From Aquilaria yunnanensis (Eukaryota; Streptophyta; Magnoliopsida; Malvales; Thymelaeaceae), in contig CM077593.1 of NCBI GenBank assembly GCA_039654915.1, forward strand, positions 57,418,501 through 57,482,500: 64,000 nucleotides of DNA, given 5' to 3'. The translations under genes and the position numbers were made by a program. Within the stretch, counting starts at the first letter, position 1. The number at the start of each line of letters is the position of its first letter. The notes under the pieces are model-generated. The model did no database searches, was not told where the DNA came from, and saw only the letters and a list, made by a program, of their open reading frames with translations. This document shows positions 52,720-64,000 of this stretch, in pieces.

Positions 52720-54821
52720 CTAAGTGTATAATTTTTTCAAAAAGTCGCAATGCCATGTGTTTTTTAACTGTTCTCCCTTAGTATTTCCAAGTGTATAGAC
52801 TTCTGGCCGAACTTCTTCGAGGACCAAATATAGTCTTCCCAATTTGCCCGAAGTACACCATGAGATGGTCTTTAAAACTCTAGTTCAGCCTTTCGAAGAA
52901 TGAGGTCTCCTTTCTTGATCCCTTTAGGTTTGACATGCAAGTTTATAGCAATGGCTACCCTTTGCTAAAAAGTTTTTCTTCTAAGCTCAGTTATCTTCCT
53001 ATGGTTGTCAGTCATATCTAATTTGGTTCTTAAGCTGAGGTTATTCCCTTCTTTGTTGAACACTTGCACTCTGATGGATGGTTGTTTGACTTTGATAGGC
53101 ATAATGGCCTCAGTGCCAAATATGAGTGAAAATGGTGTTTTGCTAATAGCTCTTCTAGTAGTTGTTTGATAACTCTATAGTACACTCGAAAGTTCTTTTG
53201 GCCTTTTTCCCTTGACTTCTTTCAACATCTTCTTGAAGCCATCTTTTATTGTCCTATTGGACACCTCAACTTGTCCATTGCTTTGAGGATGGGCAACTGG
53301 GGCAAAGTGTAATTTTACCCCGAGGTTGGCTGTGAATTCTTGAAATCCTATATCAATGAATTGGGACCATTATTTTCTATTATCACTCTCGGTAGATAGA
53401 AGCTGCATATGATGTTCTTCCAGACAAACTTTTAGATGTCTTTGCTTAAATTGTTGCCAGAGGCTCTGCCATAATCGACTTGGTGAAATAATCTACTGCA
53501 ACTATGTAGAACTTCACTCATCTAAGAGCCATCGGGAGAGGACCAATGAGGTCAATACCCCAAACAGCGAAGGGCAAGGATAGTCTATTGAGGTTATTAC
53601 TTTCGAGGCTGCTCTTTGGATGGTTGCATGTCATTGGCACTTATCACAGTTTTTGATGAACTGCCTTACGTCCTTCCTTAAAGTAGGCTAGAAATATCCT
53701 TGCCGAGATAATACCCCAGCAAGGGTGTTAGTCTCGATGTGAGATCCATAGGCTTCTTCATGGACTTCTATGAGGACTGTCCTGATGTCGTCTTCACTGA
53801 TATACCTTTGTAGTGGATTTACGTACCCTTGCCGGTACAATTCTTTCCTAATCATGAAGTACCTTCCGGAGCATTTATGCATCTTCGTCACTTCCTTTGG
53901 ATCTTGGGGTAAGGACAAACTGACTAGGTATTCCTTTATAAGGTATTTCCACCCCTTCTTTGGTGTGGTGAGTGCCATTATGGCTATGTTCACGTGGTCA
54001 AGTACCTTGGTCGACTATTTTGATTTTGCCAGTGTGTTAGCTTCGACATTCTCTTTCTGAGGTACCTTTTCTATGCTTACCTTGTCAAATTCTTTGATCA
54101 GTTTTGTGATGAGGTCATGGTATTTCACCAGACTAGGATCCTTGGCACCATACTCCCCTTTGTCTATCGGACAACCAACTGTGAGTCACTATAGGCCTCT
54201 AGATTCTTTACACCAACTCTTTTTGCCAATCATAATCCAGCCACTAGGGCTTCATATTCTGCAATATTGTTTGTGACCTGGAATCCGAACTAGATAGCTT
54301 TGGCCACTTCCATCCCTTCAGGACCATGGAGTATTATCCCAGCCCCCTGGTGTTTTGACCCTGGAGCGGCATCTACAGACAAAGCCCATTCGGCTTCCTC
54401 ATTTCCAAGGTTGCCAGGAACATCCTTGGTTTTAGGTAGTTTAGCAATAAAGTCTGCTAAAGCCTGATGTTTTATGGCCTTTCATGCTTCGTATATGATG
54501 TCATATTCACCGAGCTTGATACACCTTTTTGACAGTTGGCTGGAATTATCCACCTTTTTCATGACTTCACAAAGAGGCAGGTTCCTTTATACCATGATAG
54601 AATGTCCTTGGAAATAGGGCCGGAGCCTCCTAAATGTCATGGCTAAGGTGTAGAAGGCTTTTTTTAGTAGAGGTTACCTAATTTCGGCACCGTGCAAGGA
54701 TTTGGTAACATAATATACCAGCCACTGTTTTCCTCCTTCTTCCCTCACCAGTACTGAACTTACTGCCATCTTAGTGACTGTGGGGTAGAGGATGAGAGGT
54801 TCTCCTTCCCGTGGTTGCCGA
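52720..54821 (-). pseudogene. RNase H and integrase of Tat element E
   Basis: On the minus strand, first RNase H (SSVLV, QLSKRCIKLGEYD), second RNase H (NNIAEYEALVAGL, YSDSQLVVR), then integrase: SRQGYF near 53690, HFAPVAHPQSNGQVEVSN near 53280, and the C-terminal RPSHGVLRANWE near 52850. It ends at a TAG near 52720. Numerous stops and shifts. Confidence 0.7.
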
Positions 54822-57661
54822 TGTTGGGTTTCGGGAGCCAAACAGCGCAGCGGAATTTAACCAAAACCCTCCAGGATCCAAGTGAAACGGGGTAAACCGG
54901 GTGTTCGAAAATTTCATACCTAATTTTCGGTTGAGATCTCTCACTCAACTGTAGAGTCAAATCACAAAACCTGAACAGTTGACGTGCTCAGGCTCTCTAT
55001 GGTATCCACACGAGCCTCTCGGGATTACCACACTTCCATCGCGTCCAGGCAGATGCGTTTCTCTTGCGCTCGCAATGCTAGCTTGCGTCCTCCAAGGAAT
55101 TGCAAGAGAAGAGTGCAGCTATCCTTTTCGGAGGCTACGGCAAGGAGACCTGCGAATTTCTCACTTAAAAGTTGTATTTATAGTGAGACTCAACTTCCAG
55201 GCCTAATGGGTTTCAAAGCCCTAATCCAATTAGGATTTAATTTCGGGCTTAATAATGGCTCAACTCCTTGGCCCATTATTAAAATGAAATTAAAGTGAAA
55301 CCATAACCCAAATAATTAGCCCATGCACTCGAATGATCCAAATAGCTCTATGTATGCGACCCAATAGGCTCTTGCCATGTTGGCAATGATCATAAATCAC
55401 ATTTATGATCATAAGCAATGAGCGGTGTCTAGCAACACATCATTGCTACCCAAGTGACAAGATTGTCGGTGAATCGACTAAACCTTTATGATCATCACTG
55501 ATATATGCCATTGTCCCTTTGTCCAAGATATCAAGACTAAGCATGAGACATGGAATGTGTCACTCTCGTATAGCCCAATCTTTGGTTTCTTGATTACCGA
55601 GTAGACCAACTTAAATTGACGACATTGATATTGTTAGTGTTGTGCCCAAAAAAGCCAATCATGAGATGATTGTATTTTTGCACATTTAGTCATGATGTTT
55701 TATTGAGGCATTAATCCAGCAATTTTGTTTGTTGTTTCGTTTCTGCGTAACGTAATAAACATAATTGTAATCCTAGAATAATGATATTCTTAAACGTCCC
55801 TAGTCTAGTATTATTGTGGAGCGGGTTGCAATAATACATAATGACTAGCATATGTGGAGACTAATATGAGATATGTAGTCTACATATGGGTACAAGTTGG
55901 AGAACTTGTGTACTGGACCGACCCACCATGAGAACACTTCATGGATCGTTACATGAGTGTCATAAGTGATTCTCATAGTGATCATGGTATATGTAGTCCT
56001 TCGACCTAAGATCATCAAGGTTCCCTACATGTGAGTCACATACTTTGATACTTTCCTTTGTTGCTCGTAACTGAGTGAACTTGAAGGAGGTCATTGGGTA
56101 TGTCACATATCATGCGGAGGGATTTGTATGATCAAGATGGGATTTGTCCCTCCTATGTAACGGGAGTGATATCTTTGGGCCCCTTGATAGAGTGAGACTT
56201 AGAAAATGCATGGCCATGCTCCGATGAGTTGATATATGATATCAATGTCGTCAGTTTAATTTGGTCTACTCGGTAATCAAGAAACCAAAGATCGGGCTAT
56301 ATGAGAGTGACACATTCCATGTCTTGTGCTTAGTCTTGATATCTTGGACAAAGGGACAATGGCATATATCGGTGATGATCATAAAGGTTTAGTCGATTCA
56401 CCGACAATCTTGTCACTTGGGTAGCAATGATGTGTTGCTAGACACCGCTCATTGCTTATGATCATAAATGTGATTTATGATCATTGCCAACATGGCAAGA
56501 GCCTATTGGGTCGCACACATAGAGCTATTTGGATCATTAGAGTGCATGGGCTAATTATTTGGGTTATGGTTTCACTTTAATTTTGTATTAATAATGGGCC
56601 AAGGAGTTGAGCCATTATTAAGCCCGAAATTAAATCCTAATTGGATTAGGGCTTTGAAACCCATTAGGCCTGGAAGTTGAGCCTCACTATAAATACAACT
56701 TTTAAGTGAGAAATTCGCAGGTCTCCTTGCCCTAGCCTCCCAAAAGGACAGCGGCACTTTTCTCTTGCAATTCCTTGGAGGACGCAAGCTAGCACTGCGA
56801 CTGCAAGAGAAACGCATCTGCCGGGACGCGGTGGAAGCGTGGTGATCCCGAGAGGCTCGTGTGGATACCATAGAGAGCCTGAACACGTCAACTGTTCAGG
56901 TTTTGTGATTCGATACTACAGTTGAGTGAGAGATCTCAACCGAAAATTAGGTATGAAATTTTCGAACACCCGGTTTACCCCGTTTCACTTGGATCCTAGA
57001 GGGTGTCGGTTAAATTCCGCTGCGCTGTTTGGCTCCCGAAACCCAACAGATATCATATATCAACTCATCGAAGCATGGCCATGCATTTTCTAAGTCTCAC
57101 TCTATCAAGGGGCCCAAAGATATCACTCCCGTTACATAGGAGGGATAAATCCCATCTTGATCATACAAATGCCTCCGCATGATATGTGACATACCCAATG
57201 ACCTCCTTCAAGTTCACTCAGTTACGAGCAACAAAGGAAAGTATCAAAGTATGTGACTCACATGTAGGGAACCTTGATGATCTTAGGTCGAAGGACTACA
57301 TATACCATGATCATTATGAGAATCACTTATGACACTCATATAACGATCCATGAAATGTTCTCATGGTGGGTCGGTCCAGTACACAAGTTCTCCAACTTGT
57401 ACCCATATGTAGAGTACATATCTCATATTAGTCTCCACATATGCTAGTCATTATGTATTATTGCAACCCGCTCCACAATAATACTAGACTAGGGACGTTT
57501 AAGAATATCATTATTCTAGGGTTACAATTATGTTTATTACGCTACGCAGAAACAAAACAACAAAAAATATTGCTGGATTAATGCCTCAATAAAATATCAT
57601 GACTCAATGTGCAAAAATACAATCATCTCATGATTGGCTTTTTTTGGGCACAACACTAACA
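54822..57661 (-). repeat. 3' LTR of copia element J, split by a nested solo LTR
   Basis: On the minus strand it starts TGTTAGTGTTG at 57661 and ends CCCAACA at 54822. Removing the nested LTR (55632-57048) and one 5-bp duplicate leaves 1418 bases, the same size as the other copies. It holds the 27-bp palindrome at 55386-55412. Confidence 0.9.
55632..57048 (+). repeat. Solo copia LTR (1417 bp) nested in the J 3' LTR, opposite orientation
   Basis: Starts TGTTAGTGTTG and ends CCCAACA. It is flanked by identical GATAT at 55627-55631 and 57049-57053. It is the same family as its host LTR but inverted, so host and guest can form a long hairpin. Palindrome at 56459-56485, TATAAATA near 56690. The unmutated target duplication indicates a recent insertion. 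Confidence 0.92.
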
Positions 57662-60600
57662 ATCTCCCACTTGCACTAAAAGCCAATCATCCATGTATCT
57701 AATACCGATGGACCTAGAATGGCTATCATGCTTCTGCTGTGTAAGGGGCTTTGTCAGTGGATCAGCAATGTTGCTGTCTGTCGAAGTCCTGCATATCCTT
57801 ACATCACCCCTCTCGATGATCTCCCTGATGAGATGATAGCGTCGAAGTATGTGTTTGGATCGCTGGTGAGATCGAGGTTCCTTAGCCTGTGCGATTTCTC
57901 CATTGTTGTCACAATAGAGCTCTATCGGGTCAACAATGCTTGGAACCACTCCAAGTTCAGTGATGAACTTCTTGATCCAAACTGCCTCCTTCGCAGCATC
58001 AGAGGCGGCAATGTACTCAGATTCTGTTGTAGAGTCAGCTACTGTCTCTTGCTTTGAACTCTTCCAGCTCACAGCACCACCACCAATACAAAACACATAA
58101 CCAGATTGCGATCTAAAATCATCCTTATCGGATTGGAAGCTTGCATTGGTGTAACCCCTTACAATGAGCTGATCTTCACCTCCAAAGACCAAGAATGCAT
58201 CCTTAGTCCTTCGTAAGTACTTAAGGATGTTCTTAACAGCTGTCGAGTGACTTTCACCGGGGTTCGATTGGTACTTACTCGTCATGCTCAAAGCATATGA
58301 GACATCGGGACGAGTACATATCATGGCATACATGATAGATCCAATTGCTGAGGCATATGGAATCTTACTCATGCGCTCTCTCTCCTCGGTTGTACTCGGA
58401 CGCTGAGATCTAGAAAGAGTGATACCATGTGACATGGGCAAGAATCCTTTCTTGGAATCTTGCATGCTAAACCTCTTTAGCACCTTGTCAATATATGTAC
58501 TTTGACTTAGGCCAAGAAGCTTTCTAGATCTATCTCTATAGATCCTGATGACTAACACATAGGCTGCTTCACCCAAGTCCTTCATAGAGAAACATTTCCC
58601 TAGCCAAGTCTTCACAGACTGTAGCTCAGGAATGTCATTCCCGATGAGTAGTATGTCATCTACATACAACACCAAGAAGACAATAGCGCTGCCACTAACC
58701 TTCTTGTAGACACAAGGTTCATCTTCATTTTTGATAAAACCAAGCTCTTTGATTGCATCATCAAAACGAAGATTCCAACTTTGAGAAGCTTCCTTCAGTC
58801 CGTAAATGGACCTTTGCAATTTGCACACTTTATTGGCATTCTCAAGAGTGACAAAACCCTCAGGTTGTGTCATGTACACATCCTCAAGTAGCTTTCCATT
58901 TCGGAATGCAGTTTTGACATCCATTTGCCATATCTCATAATCATAGTGTGCAGCAATAGCAAAAAAAATTTGGATGGATTTAAGCATAGCAACTGGTGAA
59001 AAAGTTTCATCATAGTCAATACCATGAATTTGCTTGAAACCTTTTGCGACCAATCGTCCCTTAAAGGTAATCACATTACCATCCATGTCAGTTTTCTTCT
59101 TGAAAACCCATTTGCACCCTATGGGTTTTACCCCTTCAGGTGGGTCAACCAAAGTCCATACTTGGTTTTCATACATGGATTCCATCTCGGATTTCATGGC
59201 CACTAGCCACTTCTCAGAGTCAGGCCCCGACATAGCTTGTTGGTAGGTTGTGGGCTCATCTTGATCCATGAGCATCACATCACTGGTGTGAGTCACGAGA
59301 AATCCATATCTCTCAGGCTCACTCCGAATCCTACCAGTCCTACGTGGGCTTTGTGCTACAGGAATAGACTCTTGAACCACAACATCTTGTGGTGTCTGTT
59401 CAGGTTCCATTTCAGGTTCGATGTCTCCTTGTTGTTCTTGAATTTCTTCAAGTTCTACTTTCCTCCCACTAGTTCCTTTAGAGATAAACTCTTTCTCCAA
59501 AAAGACACCAGTTCGAGCAACAAACACTTTTTGCTCAAAGGGATTGTAGAAATAGTAACCCTTTGTTTCTTTGGGATACCCAAAAAAAAGGCATTTTTGA
59601 GATTTGGGCCCTAGTTTGTCAGAGGATTGACGTTTCACATAAGCGTCACAGCCCCAAATCTTCATAAAAGGCAAATTGGGACGCCTCCCACTCCATATCT
59701 CATATGGTGTCTTTTGAACCGAGTTAGATGGAACTCGGTTTAGTGTAAAAGCGGCCGTCTCTAGGGCATGTCCCCAAAAGGAGTTTGGAAGGTCAGCTTG
59801 ACTCATCATAGAGTGAACCATGTCTAACAGAGTTCGATTTCTCCTTTCAGAAACACCATTCCATTGAGGTGTACCTGGTGGAGTGAGTTGTGATACTATA
59901 CCACACTCCTTCAGATAGTCAAGGAATTCACGATCCAAGTACTCTCCACCTCGATCTGATCGAAGCACTTTGATACTCTTCCCGAGTTGATTCTCTACTT
60001 CATTCTTGAATTCTTTGAACTTTTCAAAGGATTCTGACTTGTGTCTCATAAGATACACAAAGCCATATCTGCTGAAGTCATCAGTGAAAGTAATGAAGTA
60101 TTGGAAACCTCCTCTAGCTTGTGTAGACATAGGGCCACATACATCACTATGTATGAGTCCTAGTAAGTCATTAGCCCTTTCACTTTGCCCTGTGAATGGG
60201 GCTTTGGTCATCTTGCCCAACAAACATGACTCACATGTCTCATATGATTCAAAATCAAATGAGTCAAATAGTCCATCCTTATGGAGCTTGGATATGCGGG
60301 TCTCATTTAGATGGCCCAAGCGACAGTGCCAGAGATAGGTTGAGTTTGAATCATTTAATCTGACCTTCTTGGTATTCACATTATAGATTGGATCTTCAAG
60401 GTCTAGAACATACAACCCATTGCTAAGTTGAGCACTACCATAAAAGATTTCATTCAAATAAATAGAACAACACTTGTCCTTTATTATAAATGAAAAACCT
60501 TTCTTGTCCAAACAAGAAACAGAAATCAAATTTCTACTAATAGTAGGCACAAAGTAGCAGTTGTCTAATTCTAAAACTAATCCACTAGGTAAAGTGAGAA

Positions 60601-61627
60601 CATTAGTCCCTACGGCTAAGGCAGCAACCCTTGCTCCATTTCCAACACGTAGGTCCACTTCACCTCGGGCCAATCTTTTACTTCCACTTAGATCTTGCAC
60701 ATTTGCACAAATGTGAGATCCACATCCAGTATCCAATACCCAAGATGAGGAAGTAGAAAAGTTAGCCTCTATAACAAGAATACCTGAAGTGGAAGTCTTA
60801 CTTCCCTTTCCCTTAGCAAGTTCTTCAAGATAGAGCTTACAGTTGCGCTTCCAGTGTCCAGGTTGCTTACAATGGAAGCACTCCCCTTCCTTTGCCACAC
60901 CACCCTTTGGTTTCAGTGCAGCCGAAGAAGAACTAGCATTGGACTTTCCATTAGCTTTATCCTTCTTCTTGTTGGCTTTTCCCTTTCCCTTGCCCTTTTG
61001 AACAATCAAAATGGGCTTAGCCTTCTTAAGGTTTTGCTTAGCAGTTCTCAACATGTTGAGCAATTCAGGGAGGGACTTGTCAAGGTCATTCATGTTATAG
61101 TTCATGACGAACTGACTATAGCTTTCAGGCAACGATTGCAAGACTACATCGATAGCCAACTCTTTCTGAAGAGCAAATCCCAAATTCTCAAGATTCTCAA
61201 TGTACCCAATCATCTTGAGCACATGAGGACCCACGGGACTTCCCTCAGACATCTTGCACTGAAACAATGCCTTAGAGGTCTCAAACCTCTCATGCCTAGC
61301 TTGCTCTTGGAAAAGCATTTTGAGATGTTCGATCATATCGAACGCCCCCATGTTCTCATGTTGCTTCTGAAGCTCAGATTCCATGGTAATAAGCATGAGG
61401 CATGCAACATCCAAAGCATCATCAGAATGCCTCTTGTGAGCATCCCTTTCAGCTCTTGGAGCAGTGGTAGCAGGCTCATTCGGAATGGGCTGCTCTAGGA
61501 CATATGCCTTTCTTTCTTGTTTGAGGACTATCCTCAAGTTTCGGTACCATTTGAGAAAGTTGGTCCCAATCAGTTTTTCCTTCTCAAGGATCGATCGCAA
61601 CGAAAGTGTCGATGTGTTTTGTGCCAT
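57656..61627 (-). CDS. Copia Gag-Pol polyprotein of element J
   Basis: A single frame of 1323 residues starting at ATG 61627. Gag occupies residues 1-245, with a CCHC knuckle at Cys250-Cys253-His258-Cys263. The protease motif is DTG at 299-301. The integrase zinc finger is His434, His439, Cys465 and Cys468, and its DD35E triad is Asp495, Asp558 and Glu594. The RT has QMDVKTAF at 901 and YVDD at 988-991. RNase H runs from about 1155 to 1270. The order PR-IN-RT-RH defines Ty1/copia. The first RNase H acidic position reads Asn (GYTNAS at 1158-1163) where Asp is expected, which should cripple the enzyme. AFRNG and YVLVI also depart from the usual AFLNG and YVLGI. The stop lies 6 bases inside the LTR. 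Otherwise it is full length, the only intact pol here. Confidence 0.9.
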   Translation of the reverse strand: MAQNTSTLSLRSILEKEKLIGTNFLKWYRNLRIVLKQERKAYVLEQPIPNEPATTAPRAERDAHKRHSDDALDVACLMLITMESELQKQHENMGAFDMIEHLKMLFQEQARHERFETSKALFQCKMSEGSPVGPHVLKMIGYIENLENLGFALQKELAIDVVLQSLPESYSQFVMNYNMNDLDKSLPELLNMLRTAKQNLKKAKPILIVQKGKGKGKANKKKDKANGKSNASSSSAALKPKGGVAKEGECFHCKQPGHWKRNCKLYLEELAKGKGSKTSTSGILVIEANFSTSSSWVLDTGCGSHICANVQDLSGSKRLARGEVDLRVGNGARVAALAVGTNVLTLPSGLVLELDNCYFVPTISRNLISVSCLDKKGFSFIIKDKCCSIYLNEIFYGSAQLSNGLYVLDLEDPIYNVNTKKVRLNDSNSTYLWHCRLGHLNETRISKLHKDGLFDSFDFESYETCESCLLGKMTKAPFTGQSERANDLLGLIHSDVCGPMSTQARGGFQYFITFTDDFSRYGFVYLMRHKSESFEKFKEFKNEVENQLGKSIKVLRSDRGGEYLDREFLDYLKECGIVSQLTPPGTPQWNGVSERRNRTLLDMVHSMMSQADLPNSFWGHALETAAFTLNRVPSNSVQKTPYEIWSGRRPNLPFMKIWGCDAYVKRQSSDKLGPKSQKCLFFGYPKETKGYYFYNPFEQKVFVARTGVFLEKEFISKGTSGRKVELEEIQEQQGDIEPEMEPEQTPQDVVVQESIPVAQSPRRTGRIRSEPERYGFLVTHTSDVMLMDQDEPTTYQQAMSGPDSEKWLVAMKSEMESMYENQVWTLVDPPEGVKPIGCKWVFKKKTDMDGNVITFKGRLVAKGFKQIHGIDYDETFSPVAMLKSIQIFFAIAAHYDYEIWQMDVKTAFRNGKLLEDVYMTQPEGFVTLENANKVCKLQRSIYGLKEASQSWNLRFDDAIKELGFIKNEDEPCVYKKVSGSAIVFLVLYVDDILLIGNDIPELQSVKTWLGKCFSMKDLGEAAYVLVIRIYRDRSRKLLGLSQSTYIDKVLKRFSMQDSKKGFLPMSHGITLSRSQRPSTTEERERMSKIPYASAIGSIMYAMICTRPDVSYALSMTSKYQSNPGESHSTAVKNILKYLRRTKDAFLVFGGEDQLIVRGYTNASFQSDKDDFRSQSGYVFCIGGGAVSWKSSKQETVADSTTESEYIAASDAAKEAVWIKKFITELGVVPSIVDPIELYCDNNGEIAQAKEPRSHQRSKHILRRYHLIREIIERGDVRICRTSTDSNIADPLTKPLTQQKHDSHSRSIGIRYMDDWLLVQVGDC
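57662..57670 (-). other. Polypurine tract of copia element J
   Basis: GTGGGAGAT on the minus strand, directly before the 3' LTR start TGTTAG. It overlaps the last codons of the polyprotein. Confidence 0.8.
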
Positions 61628-63054
61628 GGTTATCTACAACAGTAAATATGCAGTGTAAGAGTCATGTATTTTAATTCATTTAATAAGGACTTTTATTAAA
61701 CGATACTCCCACTATTTTCCTCAAAATAATAACCCTCGATATTATTTCGGAACACCTCTGCGCTAAGGTATTCTAGTGGGCCATGATCCATATTTGACTA
61801 CAACCTGAGTCAGCTTTGCTTTTCTCTCAAGTTACAGCTATTTAGGTAGGCAACTCATTGCCAATTGCATCTTATGCAACGCTTGGATAGTTGGGTGAAC
61901 AACACTTGTCCAAGCTCATCTCATGAACTTAAGCCCAACTCTATGCCTCTAAGTCCCTAATCCTATTAGGGTGACTTAGTTAAGTCGAACCCAAAGTTAG
62001 CAGTTTGGATATCACTATTATCCCGTCGCGCCTTACCAAGATGAACATAGGTGCTTTGCTTTGGCAAACCCACCTAATGTTGATCAAAGTGTTGACGAGT
62101 GCCAACATTTGGAAGGCATCACATTTAATGACTTAATATTTTTTTGAGGGATTTTATCTTTTGATCTCACCAATTTGTTATCTCCGGTTGTTTTATACAT
62201 GCATCACATACAAATATAAAACATGCATCTCATGCTTACAAGAAATAAACGTGACATGGTTATAGCCCAAACTATGCGATATTCTCAAGCCAATGAGAAT
62301 ATCATAAAAGCCTAAGAAAAGAAAAGAGTCTTCACAAGCTCCTTCTCTTCCTTTCTTGGTTGCCTTTTTGTTGTCACCTCCTTGGACATACCACCTTGGA
62401 CGATCCCATAATGCACCATTACATCAATAATAGAAACCTTGAGTTACATTCGAGGGGAGTAAGGTGAGAAGAGAATGTACAATGAGAGTGATAAGAAAAG
62501 GCACGACTCGCAGGCCGTATTTACAAGGTCAACCAATCAAGGGCTATAACCATGAACCATGCTCCAAACACCAATCAGTATATCATGTCAAATCTCATTC
62601 AACAAAGATGCATGCCAATTTTTGCGTGTTGATTAACCAGTTTTTATTTATGTGGTGCTTCGCATACGGCGGTCCCGCTGGCCGGTGCGCAAAAAATTGT
62701 CTTACAATTGCTTAGCCCGAAATCTTTTATTTCGAGAAAGTAGGCACCCGACACTCCTCCATTCGAGCCACCAAAAATACCTTACTTTCGGTGCCCGAAC
62801 AGGCCGAATCCGAACAAACCTAGGGTTTTTGCAACTATTGCAAGAATCCTAATCCATATAGGTATCTCATACCTATCAATTTCGGGTTAATCTCATTCAC
62901 CAATTTGTGTCGTTTCTTCACATATCTCATACGTTCATTACGAATTCCAGTTTCATGCATCATGAATCAATCTAATTAAACATGGCCGAAAACCAATCGA
63001 ACACATAGCATCATGCGATTCAACACTCAATCCCGATTTAGGGTTTCACCAGTA
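61628..63054 (-). other. Leader of copia element J
   Basis: About 1.4 kb between primer site and polyprotein ATG. I see no supported gene; the short ORFs 62464-62715 and 62652-62852 run antisense and resemble nothing known. Such long leaders occur in plant copia elements and probably hold packaging signals. Confidence 0.6.
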
Positions 63055-63066
63055 GCTCTGATACCA
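63055..63066 (-). other. Primer-binding site of copia element J (initiator tRNA-Met)
   Basis: TGGTATCAGAGC on the minus strand, starting 2 bases after the end of the 5' LTR (63068). Confidence 0.92.
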
Positions 63067-63067
63067 C

Positions 63068-64000
63068 TGTTGGGTTTCGGGAGCCAAATAGCGCAGTGGA
63101 ATTTAACTGAAACCCTCCAGGATCCAAGTGAAACGGGGTAAACCGGGTGTTCGAAAATTTCATACCTAATTTTCGGTTGAGATCTCTCACTCAACTGTAG
63201 AGTCGAATCACAAAACCTGAACAGTTGACGTGCTCAGGCTCTCTGTGGTATCCACACGAGCCTCTCGGGATCACCACACTTCCACCGCATCCCAGCAGAT
63301 GCGTTTCTCTTGCGCTCGCAGTGCTAGCTTGCGTCCTCCAAGGAATTGCAAGAGAAGAGTGCGGCTGTCCTTTTGGGAGGCTAGGGCAAGGAGACCTGCG
63401 AATTTCTCACTTAAAAGTTGTATTTATAGTGAGACTCAACTTCTAGGCCTAATGGGTTTCAAAGCCCTAATCCAATTAGGATTTAATTTCGGGCTTAATA
63501 ATGGCTCAACTCCTTGGCCCATTATTAAAATGAAATTAAAGTGAAACCATAACCCAAATAATTAGCCCATGCACTTGAATGATCCAAATAGCTCTATGTG
63601 TGCGACCCAATAGGCTCTTGCCATGTTGGCAATGATCATAAATCACATTTATGATCATAAGCAATGAGCGGTGTCTAGCAACACATCATTGCTACCCAAG
63701 TGACAAGATTGTCGGTGAATCGACTAAACCTTTATGATCATCACCGATATATGCCATTGTCCCTTTGTCCAAGATATCAAGACTAAGCACGAGACATGGA
63801 ATGTGTCACTCTCGTATAGCCTAATCTTTGGTTTCTTGATTACCGAGTAGACCAACTTAAACTGACGACATTGATATCATATATCAACTCATCAGAGCAT
63901 GGCCATGCATTTTCTACGTCTCACTCTATCAAGGGGCCCAAAGATATCACTCCCATTACATAGGAGGGACAAATCCCATCATGATCATACAAATCCCTCC
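63068..64000 (-). repeat. 5' LTR of copia element J (partial)
   Basis: The 3' two-thirds (933 bases) of an LTR of about 1417 bases; the rest lies beyond the window. Matches the 3' LTR and both solo LTRs. Palindrome at 63632-63658. Confidence 0.9.

Larger units (their letters stand above)
52251..54821 (-). mobile_element. Tat-type Ty3/gypsy element E, pol fragment (minus strand)
   Basis: Minus-strand Tat pol from RNase H to integrase end plus the first part of the spacer. It is cut on the right by copia element J (54822) and on the left by the Athila LTR. The antisense gene and LTRs are absent. Confidence 0.75.
54822..64000 (-). mobile_element. Ty1/copia element J (minus strand, 5' LTR runs off the window)
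   Basis: On the minus strand: 5' LTR (from beyond 64000 to 63068), initiator-Met primer site, leader, a 1323-codon polyprotein, polypurine tract and 3' LTR (57661-54822, split by a solo LTR). It is inserted in the RNase H region of Tat E. The flank to test for target duplication is GCCGA (54817-54821); the other side is outside the window. Confidence 0.9.

Noticed and set aside
60854..61498. 214-codon plus-strand ORF opposite copia gag
   Set aside because: Complementary to the well-supported gag sequence; no domain.
1..64000. Host genes, tRNA genes, rRNA, organelle insertions
   Set aside because: None recognised on either strand; every long ORF with a recognisable family belongs to a retroelement, apart from the possible virus-like ORF at 47302-47850.

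Overview
The window is plant nuclear heterochromatin: a nest of LTR retrotransposons with no recognisable host gene, tRNA, rRNA or organelle segment. The evidence is Ty3/gypsy elements of the Tat, Athila and chromovirus types, Ty1/copia elements, initiator-tRNA-Met primer sites, TG...CA long terminal repeats and target-site duplications. All of these are typical of angiosperms. I cannot name the species from sequence alone.

Layout. 1-5058: 3' part of a Tat element (A; integrase end, repeat-rich spacer, antisense gene, LTR). 5059-14097: second Tat element (B) joined directly to A's LTR, lacking its primer site and early gag. 14098-16590: remnant of a chromovirus (G), cut by a 1417-bp solo copia LTR at 14946-16362. 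16591-17428 plus 28108-about 30330: the chromoviral LTR, split by a complete but decayed Tat element (C, 17429-28107). About 30610-32962: a second copy of that LTR in opposite orientation. 33183-46760: 5'-truncated Tat element (D), split by a 5.6-kb gag-only element (F, 34356-39941). 46761-52250: minus-strand Athila derivative (H). 52251-54821: minus-strand Tat pol (E). 54822-64000: minus-strand copia element (J) with an open 1323-codon polyprotein and another solo LTR (55632-57048) nested in its 3' LTR.

Four Tat copies (A-D) carry the same gene on the strand opposite to pol, between integrase and the 3' LTR. In copy A it is almost intact: four exons, three short introns with correct GT/AG ends that splice in frame, about 708 codons, and a single TAG. 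A TATA box lies upstream of it in every copy. Pol and this gene converge on a spacer rich in short hairpins, whose stems differ between copies but stay paired around a GAACAT-like loop. These are the two strongest leads. The antisense gene belongs to a class already reported for Tat/Retand-type elements (plant 'putative gypsy type transposon' family); I do not know of a description of the hairpins.

Other leads: a cysteine-rich ORF in the Athila derivative resembling the nucleic-acid-binding proteins of betaflexiviruses; a pol-less gag element whose 997-codon frame runs into its own 3' LTR; and a multi-kilobase inverted repeat whose right arm keeps the empty target site of element C. Most coding regions are broken, often by changes that look like C-to-T decay. 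Only the copia polyprotein and the gag-only ORF are fully open.
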